64,000 bases of DNA, taken from NCBI GenBank assembly GCA_018350325.1, contig JAEVLN010000009.1:1943388-2007387 (forward strand), read 5' to 3'. Under the pieces are notes generated by a model. It was not told the origin of the DNA and ran no database searches. It saw only the letters and a program-made list of their open reading frames with translations. Below are positions 12,601 to 24,700 of the stretch, piece after piece. Source of the DNA: Globodera rostochiensis (lineage: Eukaryota; Nematoda; Chromadorea; Rhabditida; Heteroderidae). Every line of letters starts with the position of its first letter. Position 1 is the first letter of the stretch. Both the position numbers and the translations under genes were made by a program.

Positions 12601-14891
12601 AAATTAAAAAGTTAACATAATTTAAACATAAATCAATGAACTCTGAGTTGGGCTTTGCGCAAATAAAAAAATTTATTTAATTTAAAATGATTATAAATCG
12701 CGAAAAAACACTAAGTATAACAATTTTTAATCTAAAATGTTCAAGGCGAGTTAAGCGAAGCAAACATCCTCGTGGTCAAAAAATGGCACAAATTAATAAA
12801 AGAGAACTAATATCCTAAGTATTGATTAATCTTTTCAATTAAAAATACTAAGAATAATAATTGATATAACAAAATGCGAATTTTGACAATTAACTCGTTC
12901 ACTCCCACAAGTATAATGTATTAGGTTTGAAGGGAGGTTGAATCGGGTGCGGCGAGAGAACGAATTGTTTGCATGGAATTTGATATATTTTAAAATAAAT
13001 CTTTATGGTTAGTTCTTGTACTTATCATTCTCTTATAAATCTAATACTATTAAATATTAAAATAAATATTTTAAATACCAAAACCGAAAGAAACAAAACG
13101 TAGTTATTTCATAAATATAATCATTTAAATTTTGATTAATTGATTTTCCTGCCGTCTTTTTTGTTAAGTTTCCTTCTCTCTCTTTTGATATCTTTTTGGT
13201 TAAAAGAATTTTGTGCTATAATTGGTATTTATTATAAATTGGCGAATGATTGGACTGGATTTATAAATTATTCTTTATTTTGAGTATGGGTATTGTTTAA
13301 ACAATCTTTGTTTGTATTTATTCTTCATTTTTAACCTTAAAAATTTTTTATTAATTAATTTCTAGCATTGAACAATTAAGAACATTTTATTTAAATCTTA
13401 CAAAATTTTGTTTAACATAAGCGATAACGTATCGGTTATGTTTTGTTTTTCCAGTAAGGAAGGAACATTTATTGATTTCTTAGAACATTTAAATTAAATT
13501 CTTTTATTGTCTTGTTTAAATTCTGTATCATTTATTTTATAAATGTTTTGAATAAGTCATACAAATTTATTCCTTTAATTCAATTAGTTTTTTAAAATTT
13601 TTATTTAGAAGAATTGGGGCTTGTTTTTTAAGTTTGATTTGATTAATTCAGAAAATGTTTCTCATTATTTCCCCCGTTGTTTCCTTGAATCCAGAAATAA
13701 ATTTTCAAATGCTTTAAGGTTTCATGAATAAATTTTTAAAATTTAATTTATTTTTTTAATTTCTTATTTCTGTTTTTGTTACTCTTGCTTTTGCTGGAGG
13801 CGCCTCACTTTATTGCAAATTCAAGGACATCGGCGCGCTTCACAAAAAGAACTAACCCCTGGAGCTGGTTGCGCCATTTGAAAATCGATTTTATTAATAA
13901 ATGTTATGAATTATTTTCATCGAGGTTTTATTTATAAATTCATAAGCTCTTAATTAAACTGTAAAACAAATGGTATATCGTATCTTACTATTTGTAAATT
14001 TGCTATTATTGCAATATTTAAATATAATTTTTATAGTTTTACTTTGTTTTGTTAAATTTATTATGAATCGTTTTCAGATTCACATTAAAAATAACGATAA
14101 AATTATTTATTCTTTGATGTGCTTTCATGTGGTCGAGATCTGATGAGTTGATGTTTTCTAATTTTATCGCCATTTCTTTTGCTTTAATAAATTGCATATG
14201 CGAATTAAATAATTTGTGCTTACCTATATATTCATATTTACAACAAAAATTCAAACTTGGCATTCCAATAAATTTTGATGATGTTACATTGCTTAGGCCT
14301 TTTATTTAAAAAAACAAAGCTTTTAAATTTTAATTGTTTAGTCAGTTTTTAAATTTAGCAATTTTGTCAAAATATACTCCGATGATGTTTGAGCATTTTT
14401 AACTCAATTTTCTTTGAAGTTAGTGTTTTATTAATTTAATTATTATTTAAATAATAATAATATGAATATTTAAACATTTGTTTCGGTTGCAAAAAAATGC
14501 AATAGCGGGCAGTATCTGTAGCTGATTGGTCTCTTTTTCGCAGTAATGAACATTTATTTATTTTAATTTTGGTAGAACTTTAATTTAATTCTTTAGCATT
14601 TATTTATTATTTTTGAATCAAAGTGTTTAAGTTTATTCATTTAATTTCATTGTCGTTATCATTAGGCATTCAAAATCCTTTGTTTAGCAAAACAAACATC
14701 TAATAAGTAATAATTAAAGCACGAAAATTTTTGGTATGTTGTAAATATTCACTGATCAATGAATGTAAGAGTTGCAGGTTAAAAATGATTGGAGAAAATT
14801 TTAAATTTTTAAAAAAGTGTTCTTTTTGATTTTATTTGAAGTAATTTTTGTATTAACTTTAATTATTTATTTGATATTTAGTGAATCTAAC

Positions 14892-14986
14892 AGCGACTTT
14901 CAATGCGTCGAGTGATCTCCACCTTCAGCGACTCCGCACAGTATTTTCTTTTACCCATGCCGCCGGCAACGGGGTCATTTAAAGAA
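14892..14986 (-). CDS. Candidate internal exon, unknown protein
   Basis: A 95-nt islet between an AG acceptor and a GTTAGA donor encodes SLNDPVAGGMGKRKYC then AESLKVEITRRIESR with no stop. Composition is balanced, unlike the flanks. The plus strand has an open frame here too, so the strand rests on the splice signals and peptide quality. Family not recognised. Confidence 0.4.
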
Positions 14987-15699
14987 CTTTGTTGATAAAT
15001 TTTCAACAACATTTGGATTTTTTTTTAAAATTTAAAGACGGGGTTATAATTTAATCATTTTATCACTACAGTAAGCACTTGATGAGATCTTGTATTCGTA
15101 AGCGATTAAAGATGTGTTGGTTTTTTAAAATTATTATAATGATTCCTTTTATTTTATAATAATAGTGTTGTATTTTTTACTATATTAACTTTTTGAAAAA
15201 CAAAGAGTTTTTTTAATAATCTATATTTTAGATAACCGATGTTTAAACCTTCAATTTACTAAAATTTTTTGCACTGTAACCATTTAGTTCATCCGTTGAC
15301 CAACCTGGCATATGGTTATCACTTAAACATCTGGCAAATAGCTGCCGTGTCGTATATATTTTGAGAGGAGTTTATCTTAATACATTAGTTTTAGTTTTTT
15401 TTTTTCACATAACTTAATATTTTTTTGTATAGTATAGTATTGATGCTTTATTTTATCAATATTTTAAATAAAAGGCATAATATCATGACAATTAGTGTAA
15501 TGGTTTATTTTTGTAATTGAGTTTTTTGGAATGGTTGCAATAAAGGTAAGAATGCTGCTGAGCCACGCGCAAGCCTTGTGAAACATTAATATAATTATTT
15601 TAAATCTTTTTCGCGCTGCATGAAATGCATTTTTTATAAACCATCAAAAAAAGATTTGTGTAAAAATGCAATAAATTATTTTATGTTTAATAAATATTG

Positions 15700-15870
15700 A
15701 CTGATGGATGTTCTATTAAATCCTTTTTTACGATAATTGTTTTAACTTATTTGATTTTTCATGATGCTCCCTCGTCAAATTGTACTTCAGCCCTCCAAAT
15801 TGATTAAGCATAAGATCGTCTCGACGTGTGTATGACGTAATTCACGGGTTTATCATTTTAAAGCGAGAAT
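15700..15870 (+). repeat. Direct repeat, about 170 bp, second copy at 17762-17932
   Basis: The copies share TGATTTTTCATGATGCTCCC, TCGTCAAATTGTAC and ACGTAATTCACGGGTTTATC, with a variable centre of about 40 bp. It contains the candidate VQFDEG exon (minus strand). Confidence 0.85.
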
Positions 15871-17831
15871 CCTTAGAATAATTTGAAGGACCAAAATCAC
15901 GTTGAGGTTAAGCTAAAATTTATATCATATTTATTATAGTATTTCGGAGTCGATGACCCATGTAAAATAAAAATTATACGAATATTAACAATTTTTTTAT
16001 GTAATTTGTGTTTTAACCCTGATGGGTTTTTTATCAATATTTTGTTAGTTTAATATTTAGTTTTTAAGACGTTTGGGTTTATTCAACTCACTCAATAAAA
16101 ATGACGAAGTTCTCTTATTTCCCCAAAAATTATAAGATATATGAGTTTAAAGAGAAAATTAATGAAACTTGTTCATTATCTGAATTGCCATTAAATAATT
16201 ATTTTTAAGAAAATTAATTTTCTTTACTAATTATAATTATTAACATGTAAACAATATGTGATGCAAAATGGCTCATTTTTTTCTATTTTATAAAAATACA
16301 TTTTAACTTTTTATCATTATGGTTTGTTTTCTTCTCGTCTATCGAATAGAGCCTATTGATTAAATGTTATTAATATTTTTAATTACAAGAATAAAACAAA
16401 TCACTTTAATGCATTAAATTATTTGTAAGGCAATAATTATTTCAAAAATGCTTTATTGGCTCATAGAGGAGTTTAACTGTTGTTCATTATATATTTTGTT
16501 TAATATTTAATGTTTACATCAAAATTCGGTTTTTTATTATATTAATTTCTTATAAAAACTTATATTGTGCACATTCAACTCAGGCTGCGATACCAGTGTC
16601 CAGTATTGGGTTTTTTATTACATCTTAAAATAAAGTTTTTTACGTCATTTTTTAAAATAATATATATTTTTTGAGGTTTTGATGAACCTGAACAGTCGCA
16701 AGCCTTTTTTGTATTTTCTTTTATAGTTTTTGTTTTGTCGCCGGGTTGACGTGTTGTTTTAACTTTGCTTTCATTCAAAAATGTTTTATATTTTGAAAAA
16801 GTATACAAAATTATGATCGTTTGTTACAATATAATTGTTTATTTATAACTATTTTTGCTATAGCTAGATTGCAGTAATTTAATATGTCATTTTTAATTTT
16901 TTGATTAATACAAAGAAATGTTGAACTTGTTGTTACATTTATTAGTATATCAATGTATTATAAAAAAATTTTAATTTTAATTTAAAATTTTTTTTGCTGG
17001 GGTTGGTTTAGTTTCCATTTCGTAGCCACCCCTTGAACAGTTATTTTATGCCGTCCTATTTTTTAGTCCCTTGATGCAGTGGAAGAAACTTAATAAAATA
17101 AACGAGCAATAAAAACGACATTTTATTATACCTTTCTTTATAAATCGCTAAGTTTATTTTCAGTTATTAATAATTATTAAAATTCTTTATTAATTAATTT
17201 ATTTTTCATTCATTTAAACTTAACGCTTGCCTGCATTTTTTTAATTTTATTAAAATAACTTGAGTTTACAGTTTTTATTTGAACCCTCTGAGTGCGAGGG
17301 TTGGTTTAATATTATGTTTTTATTAAATATAGTATGGGTAAGTGTAAGATTTTAAACGATTGTTTTTTTTTGTATTTTGCAAACCCTTTTAGCAATTATT
17401 ATTTGTTATTTTATTGATATTTTGTTCTAATATCATTTTTAAGTTATTGACAAATTAGGTATCATTCAAATTTTTCAGTTTGTTTCGTGCTTTATTTATA
17501 GTGGACACTTAATTTTGATGTATAATAAATAGATTCCTCTCTTGAATTTATAATATATGTGAAATTAAATTTGATTCATGATCAATTTTGTAAAATTTTT
17601 TGGTTATTTTGCTAGTTTAGGATTTAATATTGATTTTCTATTTTTAATTTTAACTGTAATTTCATTTTTTAATTTTAATTAAGATAAAGTTTATAAAAGT
17701 TTCTAAATTGTTTATTTTATTTTTTAGTATTTATTAGTACTCATCAATAACGCTTGGCACTAGACTGATGGATTTTCTATTAAATCTTTTGTTACGATAA
17801 TTGTTTTAGCTTATTTGATTTTTCATGATGC

Positions 17832-17873
17832 TCCCTCGTCAAATTGTACCCAAGCAAGACAATCAGAACAAAG
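17832..17873 (-). CDS. Candidate exon inside a direct repeat (VQFDEG exon)
   Basis: After the acceptor ataag the minus strand reads LCSDCLAWVQFDEG and then reaches a possible GC donor (gcatca). The related repeat copy near 15,770 keeps AEVQFDEGAS in the same frame, although its upstream half differs. Conservation of the frame between diverged copies supports coding origin. Confidence 0.35.
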
Positions 17874-17929
17874 CTTATGGGCTTCCTGGGGTATGCACGA
17901 CGTAATTCACGGGTTTATCATTTTAATTG

Positions 17930-18940
17930 GTTTTATTTGCTAAAAGGTATTGTTTTTTAGGTCGGATTAATTAATTGAGCGTTATAATTCCTCTTTTATT
18001 TTTTTTTAAATTTTTAATAAATTATATATAACTACTTTAATATCTTTTATTTGTGTTTGCAATTTCTTTTTTGAATTAAAATGTTGTCTGGTTACTTAAA
18101 TCTTTATTATTTTCCCACATTCATGGCATTTGCGATTGGAAAAGTATGTAAATGTCTCTAGTGGTAGTTTTTGTATTTATTCTTAGTATTCTTAGCGATG
18201 TCTTTCTAAAGTTTAAATATTTCTGGTTGCGATGATGCGATCATATAAGAAAAGTTTAATTGTTAAACGATTTGGCCAATGCTCAAAAAGATACATAAAT
18301 TATTATAAAAATTGTTTTTTGGAGCTTTTTATTTATACATTTTGGTAGATTTGATTTATTTATTGCTTAAATAAATTTTTATTATCATTAGTGAGAAACA
18401 TAATATTTTTAAGTTTTATTGCTCTTTTAATGTTTAAAGTTTATGTGTGATTACTCAATAATGAATTAATCTACGAGCATTTATTATCATCTTTAAACAG
18501 TATCGGTTCTAGGGATAAGCACTGTTGTGACAGGCTGCCTAATTTTTAAATAATAAATATAATTACAAACTGTTAAATTAAGACACAGTTATATGCGGTT
18601 TAGTGGTTCAATAGTCTTTTTTCGTTTACAGTATAATATTATTTATTTTTTTCCTTTTAATTGTTATAAACGACGCTGAACCATTATCGTAGACACAAGT
18701 TGATTAATGTGAAATTAAATTTTGATTCTGATCAATTTTTTTTTTAATTTCAACTAGGATAAAGTTTAAAAAAGTTTGTTAAATTGTTTATTTTATTTTT
18801 TTAGCATTTATTAGTACTCATTAATATAACTGATGTCAAAATTGACCGGTTCATTTTAATTTGTTTTATTTCCTAAAAGGTATTGTTTTTTTGGTCGGAT
18901 TAATTAATGGAGCGTTATAATTCCTCTATTCCTCTAAAAG
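17930..18940. repeat. Partner copies of the 11.6-12.0 kb inverted repeat
   Basis: Two direct copies of the ggtcggattaattaat / gagcgttataattcctct block occur, at about 17,955 and 18,893. Both are reverse complements of the 11.7-kb arm. Confidence 0.85.
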
Positions 18941-19919
18941 TCCGTAAAATGCTTTTAAAGAAACATTAAAGGGAGCGATAAAGTAAAATTAAGCTAAAAA
19001 ATTTTAATTTATAAATTTTGTGTGCTGGTCATATTATGTCCAAGGATATTTAATATAATTTTATATTACAATAGGAGGTACCTTGTGCATAAAATAAAAA
19101 GTTACATTGATTAATTTTTTAACATGGAAATAAAGCAATAAGGGTTAACTTATGAAGCAATTTCTTGACTCGCTGTCCCAATTGGCCAAGTCTATATTAC
19201 AAACTATTAATAAATAATCAGCTAAAATACAAAAAAAAAGTTGCAATAAAAAAAATCATTTCTCAGGAAAGTAACAAGTTATGCGGAAATTATTGCTTTC
19301 AGCAATAAAATAATTTATGATAATTTTGGTTGCAAATACAAACCAACATAAATTATAACTAATTAATTTGCTTTTACAAATGTGCTTTTAGTTAGAAAAA
19401 ATCAGATAAACTACTTATTTGCAAAAATTGTCGTGTAAAAGATCTAAAAAAATCAAGTATTGCTAAACTTTAAACGCACCGACAAAACTAAATAAAAGTT
19501 CCCATTTTAGCTTTTCGTCATGAGCGCAAATTGAATAGTCGAATATGAAAACTATCAAATAACTCAAAAAAGTGTTAAAAATTGAAATTCAATTGGATAT
19601 AAGCAAAAACAAAACAAATGAATAAAAAGTAATAAAATTAATCCATAATAATTTTAATTTTTTCGTTTGTTGGTGCTTTATTTATAGTTGGACACTTTTT
19701 TGATGTATAATAAATATAGATTCCTCTTTTGAATTTAATCAGGGTTGCATTATTACAAATATAATAGCATATTCTTCAGATTGAATATTTTTTATTATTA
19801 AAATAATATTTTAACTAATTTTTCCAAATCAATTATTGTATACTTGCCGAGTTTTGTTTTGAGGAACAGAACCAAACTGTTGTATTTAAAATAATATTTT
19901 AGCACATTTAAAATCAAAA

Positions 19920-21190
19920 ATAACTTTTGCATTAATAAAAATATTTGGGTTTACATTTTTGATAAAAAGTATTTATTTTTTATAAATATATTATTCATAC
20001 AAAAAAAAATCGGATAAAATCCTTTTGCTGGCGGCATTTCTTATTGTATAAATTAAGCCACCCTTTTATAAAAGTTTGTATAGTTTAATTGAATAAAGAA
20101 TTTGCTCAAGTTATTTAATATTCTTTTAACTATTATCTCAAATAAAAACAATATAAACATAAAAAACATTTTTATCGTACTAGTAGTTAGATTTGCTTTG
20201 TTATTGATTTTAATTTTTAATATTATTTATTTTATTGCCATAATAAAAATTCAATAAGAATGTGTTAGATCTTTTTTTCTTTCATATTGTTTTGCTTTTG
20301 TAGTTTTAATATTTTTATTATTTTATTTCAAAAAATTTAGTTTATTACATCAATTATTGCTGTTGTCATTTTTTATTTCAAGTGTGTCAAATTTATCTTA
20401 AAGAATTTTTTTTTTAAATCAATTAAAAAATACACCGATGCACAGTCTCAAAGTACATTGATGATGGATAGAGCCTTCTCATAGCGGGTTGAATTTTTTC
20501 AACGATTTGTATTATTCTTTAAAATACGGGATTAAAAAATTGTTTTTGTATATTTTTTGGTTTAATTTAACTATAGCAATTTTAAAAAAATATGTTTAAA
20601 TTTGTTTCCGTTCTTTTTATTTAAATTAATATTTTTTTATTGTTTTAAATGTTTGTGAATAGATTTATTATATTAGTACTTTTTTATAACACTGATGCCT
20701 TGGACCGCCGCTCCCAATTTTATATTTTTAACTTCATAATGAAAGGTGAAGCATTTCCATTAATTTTTTATGGTCATTTAAAATTTGTACCATTTGATTG
20801 TTTGAATATTTAAATAATATATTAAATATTTTAGATCTTGATGCACATTTTCATTCAAAACAATTACTAAAAATTACCTTTAAGACTATTTTATATATTT
20901 ATTATATTTAATCATTTTTTATTACATTAATTGTATTATTAATCAAAATGTTTTATAAGGTTTCATTAATTATCTGCAACAAATGGGTGTTATTTTGCGC
21001 ATCATTTTTTTAATGGTATTATTTTTTTATTTAATATTTGTAGTTCAGATTTTGTTATTTAGAACAGCATTCTATATTAAGTAATGATTTACTTTACTTT
21101 TTAATTATATCTGATTTTTTTGTATGAATAATATTTAATATATATAAAATAAATACTTTTTATCAAAAATGTAAACCAAAATGTTTTTAT
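19920..21190. repeat. Inverted repeat arms about 85 bp at 19920-20005 and 21110-21190
   Basis: TTACATTTTTGATAAAAAGTATTTATTTT in the left arm is matched in reverse complement in the right arm, including the flanking TATTATTCATACAAAAA. The loop is about 1.1 kb. Confidence 0.7.
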
Positions 21191-21423
21191 TATGCAAAGT
21201 TATTTATGATTTAATGTTCTAAAATATTATTTTAATAACTAACCATTTGTAAAATATAATTAACAAAATACTGGTTTTTATAAAAGCAAATAAACTAAGG
21301 TGCAAATTTGTATTTAACTTTAAAACAACGCCCCAACCAAAACTCCGATTAGAAATTATGGAAAAAATACAAAGTTTAACCTCTTTTAATATGGACTTTT
21401 TAATTCTTTTTTTATGCATTAAC

Positions 21424-21473
21424 CTAGTTGTTTCTTATGGAGAAGTTCTGGATCAATTTTGCTGAGGGCTTCG
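21424..21473 (-). CDS. Candidate internal exon, unknown protein
   Basis: A 50-nt islet between acceptor gttag and donor gttaat encodes EALSKIDPELLHKKQL. It lies about 480 nt downstream, on the same strand, of the M41 exon at 21951-22048. The peptide does not match the M41 sequence I would expect next, so common membership of one gene is open. Confidence 0.35.
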
Positions 21474-21950
21474 CTAACAGTAATTAATGTTTCTAAATTT
21501 GCTGCTTAAATAATTATATTAATTTTTATAATTTTTTGAGATTGCAATTAGCGTTTGAGGTTGCAGTTTGCTGTTTTACAAATACAATATAAATATTTTA
21601 ATATTTAATTGGGACAAATAAAACGCAATTTTTTATATTATATTTTGCTGAACAACTGCATTAAGTTTGTAATATTTTAATTTTTGTTTGTTTTATATAA
21701 TTATCTTTTAATTCTTTCTAAACGTATGTAATTTGTGTTTTTTCTTAAATATTAAAGGGTTTTTTATTTGTTAATTTGCATTTTTTATCTTCTTCGTATG
21801 TGGCGCGTTGATTTATTTTTTGGGCGTTCGTAAGGTATAAATATTTTATGTTTCTAAATATTACTTTCCAATTTAGTGGCTAGTCGAATTAAGCATTGTT
21901 AACTCAATATTTAAAATTTTATTTGACATTTTTTAGTTAATTTTAATTAC

Positions 21951-22048
21951 CCGCGTCACGAGCATGGTGCTGGGCAGCACATACGCTGCCACAGCGTGCC
22001 CTGCTTCGTGATATGCGGTATTTTGTAGGATTTTGTAGGTCCTCTCAC
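21951..22048 (-). CDS. Exon of an FtsH/YME1-type (M41) metalloprotease
   Basis: This 98-nt islet of normal GC lies in very AT-rich sequence and reads ERTYKILQ then NTAYHEAGHAVAAYVLP and STMLVTR without a stop. AYHEAGHA is the zinc site of peptidase family M41, the membrane-bound AAA proteases of mitochondria and bacteria, and the following residues also fit. It has an AG acceptor (22049-22050) and a GT donor (gtaatt, from 21950 downward). No neighbouring AAA-domain or downstream M41 exon could be identified, so it is either one small exon of a gene with very long introns or a captured or decayed fragment. Confidence 0.6.
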
Positions 22049-22659
22049 CTTACTTTAACTTGTAAATCAGTTGATTTAAAATTTATGAAGTTAGTTAGAT
22101 TTGTTTAAGCGTTTTTTTGGATCTTGCTTAAACAATAAAATATATTTTTTATTTGATATTTGTTATCATAGTTGCCGAATACTAATCAAATAAGTTATTG
22201 CATTTATCATTAATTTTCCTAACCCGAATTTTTGACTTATTTTAAAAACTTGCATTTTTATTTTAAGTATGACTTTATAAGATGTAAATTTTATTTTTGC
22301 TAAGTCAACAAAACCATGACGGATCTTTCTAGTGTCCTTATTTTGATGATGAAAGTTTTTTGTAGAGCATTATTTGTTTAATTTTCATTCAAAATTTGTC
22401 ACTTGACTTATCTGATGTTTGTATTTAGTTGAAAATCATTTTTTTTTATATTCAAAAAAATAATCACCTCTAATAAATCTCCGTTGTTTACAAAAACTCT
22501 TTATGAATATTTATTAGTTGAATTTAAAATAGCTTATTTCTGAAGATTGAATCGTTTTAAATCGATCTTTTGAGCTTCATTTTTGGCCCCTTTTTTAGTG
22601 GTGCATTTTTACTTTTGAAAACATTTTGATTTATAAAAAGTCGTTTTTTTCAAAATACT

Positions 22660-22745
22660 CATCCCCAAAAGGGAATCCCCGGTTTGTCCGTCCTCGGTAT
22701 CCCCGTTCCCCGAGTTGACCGTGGTCTCCGCCCGGCTGCAACTTT
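22660..22745. other. GC-rich patch at a strand-skew switch
   Basis: Repeated CCCCGG/TCCCCG words (about 60% GC by eye) lie exactly where T-rich sequence gives way to A-rich. It may be a transposon terminus or a degraded exon. Confidence 0.3.
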
Positions 22746-24299
22746 TTCTACGTTTGCAAAATTCAGTTCACATAATAAAGTGCCTCTAGAATTACTAAAT
22801 CTTGTGATTTGCGGTAAGGTTTTATGCTTGGATTAAAAAGGCCGACCAACTGAAAAAGTCTTCAAGAATTCATTAAGGATAAAAACCAACGCGCAAATTT
22901 TTTTAAATATAAATCAAACCTAATGATTTAAATGAGCTATTGTTTTTTATAATCTTGAGCAAGTTCAATAATTAAGGCATATTTCAAGAAAATTTCAAAA
23001 CGATCCAATAGGCCGGTAATTCCATGATCGGTTTGTTTAAGCTTTTTATTGTAAGCTAAATTATCCATTATTTAGTTTCTAAATCAAAAATCAAGTAAAT
23101 GTTGAATCATCATTTGATCGTTAATAATTTTTACTGTCTTTTAAAGTGACAGAGCTTAGCAATACAAGAAATCGACAGAATTTTAGTAAAAATAAAGAAT
23201 ACTATTAAAATAAGCCGTACAACTTCTTATTAAAATTATCACAAAAACATAAACATCAAATGAAATAGAAAAATCGTTGTGTTAAAGGTTCAAGCTATTT
23301 ACCAACCCCAATTAAATTAAATTGTATGTGATAAAAGAGAGAAATGATATTTAAAAACTGAATCAAAACAAAAAATGAAAAACTCTGAAGATTATTCATA
23401 AAGTTTCGTAATTAAATTAAAATAAATACAACTAAAATATGGGTAAGCCCAAGCCAAATAAAACCCCAAGGATGCTGCCGAACAAAGGCTGAAACGTAAT
23501 ACATAATTATAACTTTTTTTAACGCAATAAAAATATATTCAGAAACTTTATAATTTTATGTCGTTTAAAGGCCAAGACGCAAAAAAAAATTAATTATTCA
23601 TAAAAAAATTTAGAAAGAATTTGTATGAATAAAACTATACATAAAATTAAATAAATAAAAATTACAGAAATTAAAATATTAAATCAACTGTGAATAAAAA
23701 TGCTATAAAAAACATTTGCTTTAAAGCTTAATACAATTAAACTTATGAAATGTTTAAATAGAATTAGGTAAATTTTACTTTACAAAAGAAAAAGTCTGCG
23801 AGAACTAATTCGTTATAAAGGCAAATAGGTATTTCTTATTATAAAATAACATAAAACAAAATTGTTATTAAATAATTCAATAATAGATATATTTAAAATT
23901 TTAAAAATAGTGTAACTATAATAAATTAGAATCGAATATGTAATTTGAAAATGGAGCATTAAAAACAGCTGTGGACGATTATTTGAAAATGGGTATTTTA
24001 ACATGTTGATAATACTTCAACTCTAATGGGGAAGAAAATCATTATTAAGGATTGAAATAGTTTACAATTTGTTTTGAACAATAAATAATAATTGATAAAC
24101 TGTAATACAAAAAATAAAATATTTTTCTATTTTTTTTTAAATTGCAAGCGACACCGTAATCAGGAATATTATAAAAATATCAATATATTGTTTTTTATTG
24201 TTTTTTTTTGAATTTATAAATTATTTTGCTTGAGGCTAGCACCTATTTTTGATTGGTTTAGAATTTAATAAGAGTTTAGTGCCTAAAAACCTCAATCAT

Positions 24300-24700
24300 T
24301 TATAAAAGTATAGTAAATCAGCAAGTTTAAAACACCAAAGGTAGAGTGACATTAATTTGCAATTGAACAAATATCAATTAAAAGCACAATCTAATTTACC
24401 AAAGAATAAAAAAGAAGGATATAATTTAAAAACATAAATAAAATAAAATGGTGATCAAAAAATTATTACAATAATAGAAATTACATGATAAAATTAAAAA
24501 AAAGAAAATATCTTTCCAAAGAAAAGAAATCAGCAAAGAAAGAAATCAGCAAAAAAAAATTATAGTGTTTTACAAATGGCAAACTTTTGAACCAAAATAC
24601 CACCAACAACTTAAAATATTTTGTAAATTAAAATTAGTAAATAGATTCTTATTCATCTCAATAGTCATATTTAATAAAACCAATTACAATAAACCAAAAC
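24300..24700 (+). repeat. Direct repeat, about 420 bp, second copy at 29768-30206
   Basis: Near-identical over the whole length (shared: CAAAGGTAGAGTGACATTAA, ATGGCAAACTTTTGAACC). Small indels separate the copies. The second copy has a 90-codon open frame at 29913-30185 that is broken in this copy. Confidence 0.85.

Larger units (their letters stand above)
12600..22660. other. AT-rich sequence, mostly T-rich on plus, with minus-strand exon-like islets
   Basis: T-rich from 13.0 to 18.95 kb, A-rich to 19.64 kb, then T-rich to 22.65 kb. Besides the exons listed, minus-strand islets occur at 13790-13875 (MAQPAPGVSSFCEARR), 16690-16760 and 17000-17095, and a plus-strand islet at 19146-19195. Confidence 0.4.
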
